From assembly GCA_022565745.1 (NCBI GenBank), contig JAIUMB010000003.1, positions 1 through 41,066 of the forward strand: a stretch of 41,066 nucleotides of DNA. Reading direction: 5' to 3'. Below, piece by piece: positions 24,979 through 33,540 of this stretch. Source of the DNA: Cryomorphaceae bacterium (GTDB taxonomy: Bacteria; Bacteroidota; Bacteroidia; Flavobacteriales; Schleiferiaceae). The translations under genes and the position numbers were made by a program. The number at the start of each line of letters is the position of its first letter. Within the stretch, counting starts at the first letter, position 1. A model generated the notes under the pieces. The model was not told the DNA's origin and searched no databases. It was given only the letters and a program-made list of their open reading frames with translations.

Positions 24979-25032
24979 TCTTTGTGGCATTGAATTTGTC
25001 ATATATGGTTTATCAATTTAAAAATCAATAAT

Positions 25033-25326
25033 ATGAAACGTTTAGTATTGCCGCTTGCTATTTTATTCTCCTCGGCAGCATTTGCCCAAGAGAAACCTAA
25101 AAAATTCCAGAATGAAACGTCTGTTGAAAAATCGGAAGGAATCAAAGCTGTGGTTGAACTTGATTATCAAGAAACGTCTGTTGAATTAGATGAAGAATCA
25201 GAAAAACACTTGAATAAGCAAATTAGAATTCTTCAGCGCAAACAAAGTCAGCAGAAGTACAACAACAATCAAACCCGCGAAAATATTCAGGCTGCACCAT
25301 CTGAGGGGATAAGAAAGCAAGATTAG
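25033..25326 (+). CDS. small exported protein, unknown
   Basis: A 97-residue protein with a clear signal peptide (MKRLVLPLAILFSSAAFAQ, cleavage after AFA). The mature part is hydrophilic, rich in Lys, Glu and Gln, and contains a short internal duplication (NETSVEKS and QETSVELD). A Gln/Lys-rich probable coiled segment covers residues 55-75. I recognise no family. It lies 54 nt after the propeller-like gene and ends tail-to-tail with the outer-membrane protein gene on the other strand: the stop codons interleave in TTAG at 25323-25326. Confidence 0.65.
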   Translation: MKRLVLPLAILFSSAAFAQEKPKKFQNETSVEKSEGIKAVVELDYQETSVELDEESEKHLNKQIRILQRKQSQQKYNNNQTRENIQAAPSEGIRKQD

Positions 25327-26807
25327 AACATCTGACCAAACACCAAGAAAAACTGTCGGTCTTCCGCACTCACTGCGTAGTCAAGTCGAATAATTGTACT
25401 CTGATTCCAGTGAATGCGGAGGCCCAATCCTCCATTATAACGGAAGCCTCTAAGTCCTACGTTACCCAACTCATCCCACACTCTACCGGCATCGGCAAAT
25501 GGTACTGCCGATATGATCCAATCTTGATCAAAAAGAGAGAAATTGGCAAATTGTGTGCGCCACTCTACACTGCCAAAACCGTAAACGGGTGCGCCAAATC
25601 GAAATTTTTTATACCCTCTCAGATTGTCTTCACCACCAAGCAGTCCAATTCTACCCTGACTGGCACTCCAAACATCAAAAATTTCCCGAAAGAATATATC
25701 TTGTCCATGGATAACGCTAAAGGCAGCACGACCGGCCAAAGTGCTTTGCAATTGATTGCGCCCCCATGTAAACAAAGGGAGAAAACCTTGTGCTTGTAGC
25801 ATATGACGCATATAGCTGAAATCTGAGCCGATGATTTGATCGGTTGCACCCATGCCATATTCTAGCAATAAACCTTTGTAAGGATCCGGTTCAAAATCGC
25901 GGGTGTCGTATATAACCCCAGCCTTGAATTTTACCGATAATCCACCTTCATAGCCCATTATATTTCTTCTACGCCAGTATGAATCGGGGTCGTTGCGCTC
26001 AGATGCGTAGAAATCTCGTGTAACTTGTGTTATACCAGACGTAGCGTCTATGTCATTTCCATCGGCATCAAGCGCGTCGTCAATGGTTTCGAAATCGTAG
26101 TGTCTGTATACTAAGTGGGTGAAGCCCAGTACACCAAGTACCCGTAAATCGCCGTCAAAAAAGCTGCGCTCCAGTACCAGATCTAAGGCGTATTTTCGGT
26201 ATTGTAGGTAATGCAAACGGCGATCGCTGTACATGTCGGTAGGGTCTTCGTCTCTCATTCCTTCAGGGGCGCCAACAGGGTTGCCAGGTCGGATGGTTCG
26301 CAGTTCGTCTAAATAATCTCCGTAAAATGGAGCACTGCCGTTAAAGGGTGATTCATCAAAGGGCGATAAGAATGCCTCACCCATTCCAAAGTACAGTTTG
26401 TTGGGGTTGTCGGCAAAAGAAAAGGTCGATCTAAAACGCCACTTCGTATTGAAAATATAAGGGATATCGGCCCCTAGTTTTGCCGCAATCTTCCCGTTCT
26501 CGGCGGCCCATACACTTACTTTATATCTTTGACGATAAGGGGTGTAGGCGAAAAACGGATCGTTGCGATTACCATTGTTAAAAATTTCCGCATCTACACC
26601 AATACCAAAACCTTGAATGGGGTCATAAGCAAATCTAGGCAGCCCGGTTACGTAGAACCCTTCTTTCTTTTTAGCCAAACGCGAATCACTGAGACGCTTT
26701 CCTTCACTAATCGCAAAAGGTAAAGTGTCGTTTAATTGAGCGTGAATGTCTCCGAAAGATGAAAAAATAGACAAGCCAATTATGCCAATAAATAGCTTAA
26801 TAGTCAT
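25323..26807 (-). CDS. Omp85/BamA-like outer-membrane barrel protein
   Basis: A 494-residue protein with a signal peptide (residues 1-23, cleavage after IHA). After a short N-terminal region (KKEGFYVTGLPRFAYDP) come repeated barrel strands, a region with ERSFFDGDLRVLGVLGF, AGVIYDTRDFEPDPYKG (a motif typical of the BamA/TamA barrel start), LLGGEDNLRGYKKFRFG (the RGY loop), FADAGRVW, and a C-terminal Phe in LVFGQMF. No POTRA domains are visible. The role may be outer-membrane protein or lipid transport; the substrate is unknown. It lies only 2 nt behind the permease gene, so it belongs to the rbfA-permease-barrel operon. Confidence 0.8.
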   Translation of the reverse strand: MTIKLFIGIIGLSIFSSFGDIHAQLNDTLPFAISEGKRLSDSRLAKKKEGFYVTGLPRFAYDPIQGFGIGVDAEIFNNGNRNDPFFAYTPYRQRYKVSVWAAENGKIAAKLGADIPYIFNTKWRFRSTFSFADNPNKLYFGMGEAFLSPFDESPFNGSAPFYGDYLDELRTIRPGNPVGAPEGMRDEDPTDMYSDRRLHYLQYRKYALDLVLERSFFDGDLRVLGVLGFTHLVYRHYDFETIDDALDADGNDIDATSGITQVTRDFYASERNDPDSYWRRRNIMGYEGGLSVKFKAGVIYDTRDFEPDPYKGLLLEYGMGATDQIIGSDFSYMRHMLQAQGFLPLFTWGRNQLQSTLAGRAAFSVIHGQDIFFREIFDVWSASQGRIGLLGGEDNLRGYKKFRFGAPVYGFGSVEWRTQFANFSLFDQDWIISAVPFADAGRVWDELGNVGLRGFRYNGGLGLRIHWNQSTIIRLDYAVSAEDRQFFLVFGQMF

Positions 26808-26809
26808 GT

Positions 26810-28012
26810 TTAATTGAACGTATTTATTTTTAAACGACGGGCGGCAACAAAGCTAATCAATGATCCAATTACCAATACGGTAAGGATAACCTTTGCAATG
26901 TCGGTCATGTTCAGTCTTACCGGATAAGCGTCAACGATATATCCAGCACCCATACCCACCAAGCCAAACTGGTGCTGCAGCATCACAATAATACCGCCAA
27001 TAGCCAATCCGCTCAATGCGCCGATGGTGGTAATTAAGAGTCCTTCCATAAGAAAAACACGGCGTATGTTCTTAGTGTTCATGCCTATAAACCACAAGGT
27101 GTGAATGTCTTGTTTCTTGTCGAGTATCATCATGCTTAGTGAGCCAAGTAGTGTAAATGAGGAGATAAGAAGGATGAGTGAGAAAATGAGATAGGTGATT
27201 AAACCCTCCGCTCGCATGACTTTAAAAAACGCGGCTTGTTGTTCATTGCGGTTTTTGACCTCAAAGTCCTCACCGAAAAACTCAATGAGCTTTTTTTGTA
27301 CACGCTTATGCCTTGCATCGTCTGTCAATCTAATTTCTAATGAGCTGATGATTCCTTCTTGGTCACTCATCATTTGTAGCCGATGGAGATCTGAAATGAC
27401 ATAACGGACATCAAAATCCGGTTGAACTGCAAATAGACCTGCAGCAAAAACAACATCTTGATTAAAGGCTCGTTCCGGCTGAAGCAAATTGCGAGACGTT
27501 GCCTTGGGGACATATATTTGAATGGCTTCTGAGCGTCCTGTAGACGATAATCCGAGGTGCCAAGCTACACCAATACCAAAAACCGCATCGGGGTGTTGCG
27601 TTTTATACGCGCCTCGATACACGGATTCCGAAATGTTGGTGGTGTTAGTAAAGGTGCTGTCTACGCCTTTTAAACTGGCAATGTATTCTTGTTCTCTGTA
27701 TCTAAGCAGTACACGTTCTTCAAGAACTGGACTTACCGACACTACATCTTCCCATTGCAGTAGTTCTTCAATTTTTTCCTCGTCATGAGGAAATGATTTC
27801 CCAATGCGGGCAGACACTTTCATGTCGGGATCAAACGTGGAGTAAAAGCCTTTTACCAAATCTTCTAGGCCATTAAAGGCTGCAAGTATCACCAGCAGAG
27901 CAGCAGTGCCCACTACCAATCCGCTGATGCTAATACCCGCCAAGATATTTACCGCTGTGGCACTGTGACGCGAGAAAAAGTATCGGCGAGCAATGAAATA
28001 TGGCAAACGCAT
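26810..28012 (-). CDS. ABC transporter permease of the LolC/LolE (FtsX-like) family
   Basis: LolC/LolE permeases extract lipoproteins from the inner membrane and pass them to LolA. The 400-residue protein has the family layout: one N-terminal membrane segment (about residues 20-45, AVNILAGISISGLVVGTAALL), a periplasmic MacB-like core domain (about 50-265), and three C-terminal membrane segments (about 270-300, 320-350, 372-392) with the FtsX signature (LMILDKKQDIHTLWFIGM). The N-terminus YFIARRYFFSRHS is typical of LolE-like proteins. The ATPase LolD is not adjacent. It starts 11 nt after rbfA and is followed by a barrel gene after 2 nt. Confidence 0.9.
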   Translation of the reverse strand: MRLPYFIARRYFFSRHSATAVNILAGISISGLVVGTAALLVILAAFNGLEDLVKGFYSTFDPDMKVSARIGKSFPHDEEKIEELLQWEDVVSVSPVLEERVLLRYREQEYIASLKGVDSTFTNTTNISESVYRGAYKTQHPDAVFGIGVAWHLGLSSTGRSEAIQIYVPKATSRNLLQPERAFNQDVVFAAGLFAVQPDFDVRYVISDLHRLQMMSDQEGIISSLEIRLTDDARHKRVQKKLIEFFGEDFEVKNRNEQQAAFFKVMRAEGLITYLIFSLILLISSFTLLGSLSMMILDKKQDIHTLWFIGMNTKNIRRVFLMEGLLITTIGALSGLAIGGIIVMLQHQFGLVGMGAGYIVDAYPVRLNMTDIAKVILTVLVIGSLISFVAARRLKINTFN

Positions 28013-28023
28013 GGGCGTGATGT

Positions 28024-28383
28024 TTACTTCAGCGGATTGTCGCCTTCGCCTCTTAACAAACGATCGATATTATCTTCATAATCGAGCGAATCGTCGACGT
28101 AATAACGCAGTTCTGGCATTTTTCGAATTTGCTTGCCAATGGTATTCCCAAGTTCGCGTTTGATAAAACCTTGTTGCTGACCAATGGCTTCAATCACTTT
28201 ATCTGCATTGGATGAAGGGAAAATACTCAAATAAACATTGCCTACTGAAAGGTCAGGGCTCACGCGAACTTTGGTCACACTCACCAATATTCCTTGAAAG
28301 TGTGTTTGTGAAAAACGTTGAAAAATATGCCCAAGTGATTCAATCATAAGTTGATTTAGGCGGGTAAGTCTGGTGTTGTCCAT
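28024..28383 (-). CDS. rbfA: ribosome-binding factor A
   Basis: RbfA binds the 30S subunit precursor near the 5' helix of 16S rRNA and is needed for late maturation and cold adaptation. The 119-residue protein has the KH-like fold features: an N-terminal helix (RLNQLMIESLGHIFQR), the strand VTKVRVSPDLSVGNVYLSIFP, a second helix GFIKRELGNTIGKQIRKMPEL and the conserved tail RYYVDDSLDYEDNIDRLL. The length is normal. It heads the minus-strand operon with the LolC/E-like permease. A TACCTTTG box lies 17 nt upstream. Confidence 0.95.
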   Translation of the reverse strand: MDNTRLTRLNQLMIESLGHIFQRFSQTHFQGILVSVTKVRVSPDLSVGNVYLSIFPSSNADKVIEAIGQQQGFIKRELGNTIGKQIRKMPELRYYVDDSLDYEDNIDRLLRGEGDNPLK

Positions 28384-28400
28384 GCTGCTAAATTATACGA

Positions 28401-28408
28401 CAAAGGTA
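28401..28408 (-). promoter_or_regulatory. -7 box TACCTTTG of the rbfA operon
   Basis: On the minus strand TACCTTTG predicts a transcription start near 28396, about 13 nt before the rbfA ATG. No TTG lies at the normal -33 distance. The box shares the 95-bp intergenic region with the divergent MATE promoter. Confidence 0.5.
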
Positions 28409-28466
28409 GTTAATTTTGTTGGACATTTTTGCGGTATAAATGGGTGTATGGCAATGAGCGGTGGGC

Positions 28467-28474
28467 TACTTTTG
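28467..28474 (+). promoter_or_regulatory. MATE gene -7 box, 4 nt before the GTG start
   Basis: TACTTTTG at 28467-28474 is followed by CCGC and then GTG at 28479. The 15-nt block differs from the trmD block (8696-8710) only at two positions. It predicts that transcription starts on the first base of the start codon. Confidence 0.5.
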
Positions 28475-28478
28475 CCGC

Positions 28479-29810
28479 GTGACTAAAAGAGAACACTACC
28501 GGAAAAATTTGCAACTGGCCATCCCGGTTATGATAGGGCAGCTCGGCCACGTGATGGTAAGCGTAGCCGATAGCGTAATGGTGGGGAAGCTGGGAACTTT
28601 GCCCCTGGCTGCTGTGGCGCTTGCCAATAGCATTTTTGTGGTGTTTATGGTCTTTGGCGTGGGGGTGACTTTTGGTATCACACCTCTGGTATCCAATGCC
28701 GACGGGCAAGGAAAAACAAATCTGCCCAAACGATTATTGCAACAAGGCTTACTGGTTTATACCTCCTTAGGTGCCGTGCTGTTTTTGCTCTTATTGGCCG
28801 TGATTCCTTTAATGCCTTATTTCGGACAAGACCCAGCGCTGATTCCCATTACCCGACCGTACTATATCATATTGTCGAGCTCCATATTACCGCTTTTGCT
28901 CTTTATGGCATTTAAGCAGTACGCCGAAGGATTTGCCGATACCCGCTTTGCTATGTACATCAGTGTAGGGGCCAATTTACTAAATGTATTGCTCAATTAC
29001 CTGCTCATTTTTGGTCAGTGGGGGTTTCCGGAATTGGGCCTCAATGGTGCTGGCTGGGCCACGCTAATTGCACGTGTGTTGATGTTTGTCGTGATGGCCT
29101 TCTATGTTCTCTACAAGTGGCCATTGCGTACATTGCCTAAGGGAATCAATCGCGTTTTGGTGAGAAAATTATTGGCCATTGGAATCCCTACCGGGTTGCA
29201 GTCCATTTTTGAAGTGGGCGCATTTGCCGTGGCAGCACTCTTTGCCGGTATGCTCAGTGCCGAGGCGTTAGCAGCGCATCAAATTGCCATCAATCTTGCG
29301 TCGATAAGTTACATGGCAGCTACAGGATTAGGGGCAGCAGCGGCAGTGCGGGTGAGTAATCAACTCGGACGACAAGATCCAGATAACCTGCGTGCCGCAG
29401 CACGCTCACTGTTTTCTCTCACGGTGATTTTTATGATATTTGCCGGTGCCGTGCTGTTTGTATTCCGCGATACGCTGGTCGGTTTTTACAACGATAACCC
29501 GTTGGTCTTAAACTTAGCAGCCAATATGCTTGTTGTGGCCGTTGTGTTTCAGTTGTCTGATGGCTTACAGGCTGTTGGGTTAGGCGCATTGCGTGGTTTT
29601 ACAGATGTTCGGTTACCTACCATTATCACTTTTGTTGCCTATTGGGTGTTTACCATTCCTTTGGCGTATGTGCTTTCCCAATATACCAGCATGGGCGCAA
29701 TGGGTATATGGTACGCATTGGCTTTGGGTCTAACAATTTCGGCTTTGCTGCTTCACGTGCGCTTTAGACGCTTGCTGATAAAAAAATCTTTGGAATTAAA
29801 GCGAATCTAA
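28479..29810 (+). CDS. MATE-family multidrug/Na+ efflux transporter
   Basis: MATE proteins export cationic drugs and metabolites in exchange for Na+ or H+. The protein (443 residues) has twelve predicted membrane segments in two halves. The N-terminal helix carries LAIPVMIGQLGHVMVSVADSVMVG, given here by residues about 12-35, typical of MatE domain 1; the second half begins with LLAIGIPTGLQSIFEVGAF and contains AAHQIAINLASISYM. The GTG at 28479 is chosen because the -7 box TACTTTTG lies immediately before it; the upstream GTG at 28461 would precede the promoter box. It is divergent from rbfA. Confidence 0.93.
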   Translation: MTKREHYRKNLQLAIPVMIGQLGHVMVSVADSVMVGKLGTLPLAAVALANSIFVVFMVFGVGVTFGITPLVSNADGQGKTNLPKRLLQQGLLVYTSLGAVLFLLLLAVIPLMPYFGQDPALIPITRPYYIILSSSILPLLLFMAFKQYAEGFADTRFAMYISVGANLLNVLLNYLLIFGQWGFPELGLNGAGWATLIARVLMFVVMAFYVLYKWPLRTLPKGINRVLVRKLLAIGIPTGLQSIFEVGAFAVAALFAGMLSAEALAAHQIAINLASISYMAATGLGAAAAVRVSNQLGRQDPDNLRAAARSLFSLTVIFMIFAGAVLFVFRDTLVGFYNDNPLVLNLAANMLVVAVVFQLSDGLQAVGLGALRGFTDVRLPTIITFVAYWVFTIPLAYVLSQYTSMGAMGIWYALALGLTISALLLHVRFRRLLIKKSLELKRI

Positions 29811-29869
29811 AATATTTGCACAACCCCGCTTTTGTGACTCTGCACCCCCTGCATTTTATAAACAGCTGC

Positions 29870-32668
29870 TTATTCTTCCTTATCACCAAATGCTCCGTGA
29901 TACACGATTTCTTCAATCAAACCACACAAATATTGACTGAAGGATTCACGTAATTCTGCCGGTTGGGTGGCGTCTTTCTTCAACCACTTGTAGCCATCGC
30001 TTTGTTTTTTTAAGCCAATCAACGCAGCTCTAAAAGGGGCGGATTGGTTGCCGTCCAATAGGGCGTAGCACAACAACTGTATCCCGTAGCCCAGTTTGTC
30101 TAAGCGTTTTTCGTGATCAATCTCCTCGGGGTTATCAGGCCAAGCAATGGTTTTTCCTTGTCCGGTGCTGCCGGTCTTATAGTCAAGATACACAGTGGTG
30201 TTGTCGTCCCAAAGCTCCAGTCGGTCGATGACACCACAGAGTTTTACCGGACCGTACTTTGTTTGCAGTGGCAGGTTTACGCACTTCTTGCCACCTTCCA
30301 TGCGGTCGGTACTTTTGTTTTCCAGTGCCAATATTTTTCGGCCATTGGTCGTAATGTCGCTTTCAAAGGCAAATGCCAAATCAATCATTTCGTTGGCTGC
30401 GGTTAGCGCCAGTAAATTTTTGCCGCTTTTTAATGAGGCGCCGCCCAGCTCTTTTTGCAAGGCTGTTTCGAGCTTTCCCTTGGCTTCTTTCCTCAGTGAC
30501 TTGAGTGTGTCTTTGTCGGGAAATGGCTGGTTGATGTATGGGGTAAACACAGCTTCCAACACCGCGTGAACGGCTTGTCCCAATGCGGGCATGTCCACAT
30601 CTTCGCTGGGATCGCTGTCTTCCTCGCGAATGCCGAGTAAATACTCGCGGTAAAATTGAATGGGATCGCGGAGGTACTTGTTGATGGCCGAGGGAGAAAT
30701 GCCGTCTGTGGCGAGTTTTTTCTCCAAGGCATCGACCACTTGTTCAGACTTGTTGATGCTTAGGGGGTGCCAATTGTCATCCTGACTTAAAGGGGCGTAG
30801 TATAAGATTTTTTCCAGTTGTAAATTCTCGGGAAAGGCCTTGCGCCATTCCCAGTCAATTTGGTAGATAAAGCGACTGGGGCCGGCATTTCCCATACCTG
30901 ACCCACCTTGGGTATAAACCAAGTCGGCGGTGTGTACGCCGTGAAAAAGGTGGTAAAAATGGTAGGCAAAAATGGCGTCGTTGTGGGTGTGAAGGGTGAG
31001 GTTAAACTGTCGCCTGACGTCATTGGGTATCAGCGAGGGTTTGTGTTTGCTGCGCGGTATCACGTCTTCATTTACCGAGAGCACCACCATTTGATCGAGG
31101 TGAAGCAATCGCGTTTCCAAGATACCCATGATTTGAATGCCGGTTTCCGGTTCGCCGCGAAAACTGATGGTTTCATTTTTGCACAACTGCCAGCACACAT
31201 CAGCCAAAGTGTTTAGATCGATGTCGTTGAGGTAGTTTTCCACCCATTGCTTGAGGTCGCGAATCACGTGTAGTGCCGCATAGGTTTGCTCACGTTCGTA
31301 ATTTTCATGCTGTGCACGCGATTGATCCCAGTAAACTGCAATGGATTCGAGCAACTGTTCGGTTTGTGTTAAAGCCGAAAGTGGTGCTTCTTTGGGCGAT
31401 AGGAAGTCGGCCAGTTCGGGCGATAGGTATTCTTTGAGAAGTGCGGGTTTGATGTAGATCAAGTTGCCTCTGCTCATTTGATTCATCAAGGCTTGTACGT
31501 CGGAATGGTGACCTTTACTGGAAAACCACTCGATCATAAACGGATGGCGCAGTACCCGGAGGAGGTCTTTGTAATACAAACTGCCCTTGTTTTTATACAA
31601 GCGGGTGAGGTTGTAGATGAGTTGGCCGGCTTGGAGATTGTCCAGACCAATGCCCAGGGTTAAATTGACATTGGCTTTGGCCGGTAGAAGTTGCACCAAA
31701 TCGTTTACCAGGGTTTCATCGCTGAGTACAATGGCCACTTGTTCGTTGGCATAGACTTTTTCCTCTTCCCATTGAACCACTTTTTCGGTGGCGTATAGCA
31801 CCTGTTGTACATTACCGGTCGTTTCTACACAGGTCACCTTCAGAGGGTGCTGGCCGATGTTGGCGGGCATGGCGTTTTTGTCTTTGTCGCTGAGCAGGTC
31901 ACTGTGCATGTCGCGGAAAAACAGACCGGCTTCTTGCTGTTTTTGCTTGACATACCAAGCGTCGGCGTCCCAGAAAAACTGTGCTTTATTCATGCGTTTG
32001 GCACTGCGCATGATGTTGGATTCTGCCGGAGATAGTGCGTTAAACCCGGCAAAAATCAGGTTGGATTCCGGGTGGGAAGTAAAAAATTCGTGCAGGTACA
32101 CCGGCGCATTTTCGGCAAAAGTTCTAAACGCCAGTGCAGGATCTGCCATGTGGTCTTTGAGGAGGTTGTTTCGATAGTCGGTGTATACAGCGCCCAAGGT
32201 TTCGTAGAATGCCAAGTACTTGCGCGCATAGGTGCCTTTGGCGGCGTCCGGTGCATCGGGTGCCCACTGTTCAATTTTTTTGATGTCGCTGAGGTAGTTG
32301 AATAAATCAGCGGGGTCGGCGAGGTAGAGGTCGATTTCGTAAATATCGGTGAGCAGCATGGGGCCAAGACCGAGAAACTCATCGATGGTAAAAGACTTTG
32401 AGGCGTGTTTGTCAACGCTGTTATACAAGCGCAGTAAGCTCTCTGTGCTGCTGCATTTTTTAAGGTTCACACATTGAAACACAAACTCTTCGATGCTGAG
32501 AATGGTTGGTGCCGCGATGGGCTTGTCGATGATTTTGGCCAGTGCCTTTCGCAAGAAAATGGCGGGTCTGAGATTTGGTATGACGATGAATTGGCGGTGC
32601 AATTGCTCGCCGTATTGACGGTAAAGTTCGTGCGCAAGGTGGTCTAAAAACGTGCGGGGCATGATCAT
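29870..32668 (-). CDS. AddB-like PD-(D/E)XK nuclease family protein
   Basis: A 932-residue protein with the layout of AddB: an inactive helicase-like region followed by a RecB-type nuclease domain. The N-terminus (FIVIPNLRPAIFLRKAL) stands where a Walker A would be but lacks the GxxGxGKT motif. A helicase-like block GIQIMGILETRLLHLDQ occurs near residue 505. The nuclease motif is complete: His701 in GQAVHAVLE, Asp815 in GVIDRLE, Asp829 and Lys831 in LDYKTG, and a later GIQLLCYALL. The Cys that starts the AddB iron-sulfur cluster appears replaced in RDPIQFYREYL. The partner addA is not adjacent. Start is at 32668 or 32662. A TACCTTTA box lies upstream at 32682-32689. Confidence 0.85.
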   Translation of the reverse strand: MIMPRTFLDHLAHELYRQYGEQLHRQFIVIPNLRPAIFLRKALAKIIDKPIAAPTILSIEEFVFQCVNLKKCSSTESLLRLYNSVDKHASKSFTIDEFLGLGPMLLTDIYEIDLYLADPADLFNYLSDIKKIEQWAPDAPDAAKGTYARKYLAFYETLGAVYTDYRNNLLKDHMADPALAFRTFAENAPVYLHEFFTSHPESNLIFAGFNALSPAESNIMRSAKRMNKAQFFWDADAWYVKQKQQEAGLFFRDMHSDLLSDKDKNAMPANIGQHPLKVTCVETTGNVQQVLYATEKVVQWEEEKVYANEQVAIVLSDETLVNDLVQLLPAKANVNLTLGIGLDNLQAGQLIYNLTRLYKNKGSLYYKDLLRVLRHPFMIEWFSSKGHHSDVQALMNQMSRGNLIYIKPALLKEYLSPELADFLSPKEAPLSALTQTEQLLESIAVYWDQSRAQHENYEREQTYAALHVIRDLKQWVENYLNDIDLNTLADVCWQLCKNETISFRGEPETGIQIMGILETRLLHLDQMVVLSVNEDVIPRSKHKPSLIPNDVRRQFNLTLHTHNDAIFAYHFYHLFHGVHTADLVYTQGGSGMGNAGPSRFIYQIDWEWRKAFPENLQLEKILYYAPLSQDDNWHPLSINKSEQVVDALEKKLATDGISPSAINKYLRDPIQFYREYLLGIREEDSDPSEDVDMPALGQAVHAVLEAVFTPYINQPFPDKDTLKSLRKEAKGKLETALQKELGGASLKSGKNLLALTAANEMIDLAFAFESDITTNGRKILALENKSTDRMEGGKKCVNLPLQTKYGPVKLCGVIDRLELWDDNTTVYLDYKTGSTGQGKTIAWPDNPEEIDHEKRLDKLGYGIQLLCYALLDGNQSAPFRAALIGLKKQSDGYKWLKKDATQPAELRESFSQYLCGLIEEIVYHGAFGDKEE

Positions 32669-32826
32669 TTTTTTGATGCCCTAAAGGTAGTGATTATTGA
32701 AGTGATTGTTGTTGATATTGTTAAACATTAAAGTGTGGCTGGAATTTAAGTGGTGAGCGTTTAAAGTCAGGGTTTAAGTGTATTTACAAAAAAGAATTTC
32801 ACAAATCGATTGATAGATTTTTTTTG

Positions 32827-32834
32827 TAACTTTG
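32827..32834 (+). promoter_or_regulatory. -7 box of the toxin-antitoxin operon
   Basis: TAACTTTG fits TAnnTTTG and predicts a start near 32839, 18 nt before the antitoxin ATG. Short dyad-like sequence (ATCGATTGAT) just upstream at about 32807-32816 could be an operator, as toxin-antitoxin operons are usually self-repressed; this is inference. Confidence 0.5.
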
Positions 32835-32856
32835 GTAATCTGAAAAATTGTATGAA

Positions 32857-33087
32857 ATGAAAACAGCATTGCAAATAGATTTAACCTTTGACCAAATATT
32901 GTCAATTATAAGGCAGCTTCCACTACAGCAAAAATTAAAGTTGACCAAGGAATTAGAAAAGGAGGCTATTGACAGTAAATTATCTCGTTTGTTAGAAGTA
33001 TTTAAGACAAAAGATATTGCTATAGAAACCATATCAGAGGAAGTGGATATAGTTAGGAAAGAAATTTATGAAAAGAAAAAACGTTAA
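32857..33087 (+). CDS. putative antitoxin partner of a PIN toxin
   Basis: A 76-residue, Lys- and Glu-rich, largely helical protein (DLTFDQILSIIRQLPLQQKL, KLTKELEKEAIDSKL). The motif PLQQKLKLTKEL resembles the N-terminal part of small antitoxins that pair with PIN toxins in Bacteroidota and cyanobacteria, where a helix with Pro then Leu/Lys repeats recurs. It overlaps the toxin gene by 20 nt, the usual order antitoxin then toxin. The ATG at 32857 is chosen over a TTG at 32848. The sequence is distinctly more A/T-rich than its neighbours, consistent with horizontal acquisition. Confidence 0.75.
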   Translation: MKTALQIDLTFDQILSIIRQLPLQQKLKLTKELEKEAIDSKLSRLLEVFKTKDIAIETISEEVDIVRKEIYEKKKR

Positions 33088-33499
33088 GGTTATTTTTGAT
33101 ACCAATGTTTGGATTAGTTTCTTGATTGGCAAGCAGTTATCGACAATAAAAAGGTATATTTCTAACGGGGATATAACGATTGTGGTTTCTGAACAATTGC
33201 TGTCTGAAATTAAAATCGTTACAAGTCGCAAAAAACTCAAAAAATACTTCCCTAAAGAAAATGTGAGAGAGTTGATTGATCTTATGGATGTTATTGCTGA
33301 AAAGGTTGAGGTAAAACCAAGTCATTTTATTTGCAGAGATCCGAAAGACAATTTTTTATTGGATTTAATAGATTTTTCAAAAGCCGATTATTTAATTACA
33401 GGGGACAAGGATTTATTAGAACACAATCCATTTAAAACGGCACAAATTCTATCTCCTGCAGAGTTTGAAAACAAACTTAAAGCTAGCTTTAAATCTTAA
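33068..33499 (+). CDS. PIN-domain toxin (putative toxin-antitoxin toxin component)
   Basis: A 143-residue PIN-domain protein of the putative toxin component family (TIGR00305 type). PIN toxins are Mg-dependent ribonucleases, VapC being the best known. Acidic active-site residues are visible: Asp11 in VIFDTNVWISF, Glu42/Glu47 in SEQLLSEI, Asp91 and Asp94 in CRDPKDNFLLD, and Asp113 in ITGDKDLL. The length is normal. The ATG lies inside the antitoxin gene (20-nt overlap), so the pair is translationally coupled. Like its partner it is A/T-rich. The RNA target is unknown. Confidence 0.9.
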   Translation: MKRKNVKVIFDTNVWISFLIGKQLSTIKRYISNGDITIVVSEQLLSEIKIVTSRKKLKKYFPKENVRELIDLMDVIAEKVEVKPSHFICRDPKDNFLLDLIDFSKADYLITGDKDLLEHNPFKTAQILSPAEFENKLKASFKS

Positions 33500-33540
33500 A
33501 TGAAGTCCATTCGCAGTCATAATATTTTATAAATTACCAA

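Noticed and set aside
30113..32305. Several ORFs antisense to the AddB-like gene
   Set aside because: All are short and lie wholly inside a gene with strong family motifs.
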